DNA from: Ifrita kowaldi
Taxonomy: Eukaryota; Chordata; Aves; Passeriformes; Cinclosomatidae
Assembly: GCA_013398055.1 (NCBI GenBank)
Contig: VZRS01015049.1
Coordinates: forward strand, 251,045 to 315,044
Length of the DNA stretch: 64,000 nucleotides
Direction of reading: 5' to 3'
The position numbers were made by a program, and so were the translations under genes. This document shows, piece after piece, positions 63,479 to 64,000 of this stretch (the first letter of the stretch is position 1; the number at the start of each line of letters is the position of its first letter). The notes beneath the pieces were generated by a model. It did not search any database and was not told the DNA's origin. It saw nothing but the letters and a program-made list of their open reading frames with translations.

Positions 63479-63730
63479 CTTGACACATCCACCCAGATCG
63501 TTCTCAGCTTCCAAGACACACTCGAGGAAGACCCACCTGCAGGGCTAGACCAAGGGACCACTCCTTGTGGAGAGCCACTCTGTTATCCCGCTAAGTACTG
63601 GTCCCTGAGGTATAGAAGTTCCTCAGTTGTTAGCAATGGTTTTCATGGGTATCTTTTGAGAAGAAGGATGCGAGGAGGTGGAGAACACAGAATTGCTTCA
63701 CTGAATGAATCTGCAGAGCCATTTAGTTAG
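63479..63730 (+). other. Open frame after an acceptor-like site, weak exon candidate
   Basis: ACTGATGCACATTTCAG ends at 63478, and the frame starting LDTSTQIVLSFQDTLEEDPP stays open for 83 codons to a TAG at 63728-63730. There is no ATG near the start, so it would have to be a terminal exon. A GTATAG donor-like site at about 63611 would give a shorter internal exon. I recognise no domain. Base composition is more balanced than the surroundings. Chance is a real possibility. Confidence 0.15.
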
Positions 63731-64000
63731 CTCTGTGATACACTGCACAGTGGGAATAACCCAAGATTTTATGCGGGACATGGAGAGTCATCCCCATCTT
63801 TCACACTGAGGTCATTTTAGTTAAGTGCTTTAACATCAACCCCTCAATGTTTTGTTTTCAGGAATCAATAGCATGTTAATTTCAAAAAATTGTACTCAGA
63901 TATAACTCAGCTTTAGTATTTCACACTTTTTCAAATAAAAAATTATAACTTCATGATCTGAGGTAATGTGATGAAATAGTAGGTCAGGTTTAAATCCAAT
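63731..64000. other. Unique non-coding sequence to window end
   Basis: No feature recognised. Confidence 0.5.

Noticed and set aside
1..64000. CRISPR arrays, operons, phage or toxin-antitoxin systems, tRNA or rRNA genes
   Set aside because: Nothing with regular spacer-repeat structure, closely packed genes or conserved RNA motifs was seen; all signs point to vertebrate non-coding DNA.

Overview
The window reads as nuclear DNA from a bird. Reverse-strand CR1 retrotransposon tails near 32435, 54418 and 59888 carry the 3' end typical of avian CR1. Two isolated long terminal repeats (LTRs) near 20.2 kb and 56.7 kb resemble ERVL-type repeats common in birds. The rest is AT-rich, CpG-poor DNA with stops in every frame. 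Nothing looks bacterial or viral: I see no operons, ribosome-binding sites, CRISPR array, tRNA or rRNA. A neoavian, perhaps passerine, source is a guess from the LTR types.

I found no gene I can name. The window is best read as intergenic or deep-intronic. The best coding hint is a 90-bp segment at 1065-1154 with good splice signals at both ends and one open frame; I do not recognise its peptide. Weaker exon-like segments lie at 14812-14933, 27171-27331, 34437-34634, 51004-51201 and 63479-63730. The longest open frames (13.0-13.7 kb) only reflect a TTTTTC simple repeat.

Layout: 0-13 kb is unique AT-rich sequence with a 29-bp tandem duplication at 4152 and a possible conserved non-coding element near 12.1-12.4 kb. 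At 13.27-13.60 kb lies a long pyrimidine-only array. An ancient CR1 relic sits at 16.03 kb and a CA/C tract at 16.58 kb. A solo LTR with a probable 5-bp target-site duplication occupies 20199-20740. Regulatory-looking unique stretches lie at 21.9-22.4 kb and 26.8-27.1 kb, followed by a small CpG cluster at 27.2-27.4 kb. Two CR1 copies abut at 32.4-33.4 kb, and a forward-strand CR1 tail lies at 36.9-37.1 kb. A second solo LTR is at 56731-57196 and a roughly 900-bp CR1 at 59.9-60.8 kb.

The most striking structure is an apparently perfect 1865-bp direct repeat, 43472-45336 and 45338-47202, with the window's only N (45337) exactly between the copies. It is almost certainly an unmerged contig overlap, not biology. 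I found no convincing undescribed biological system.
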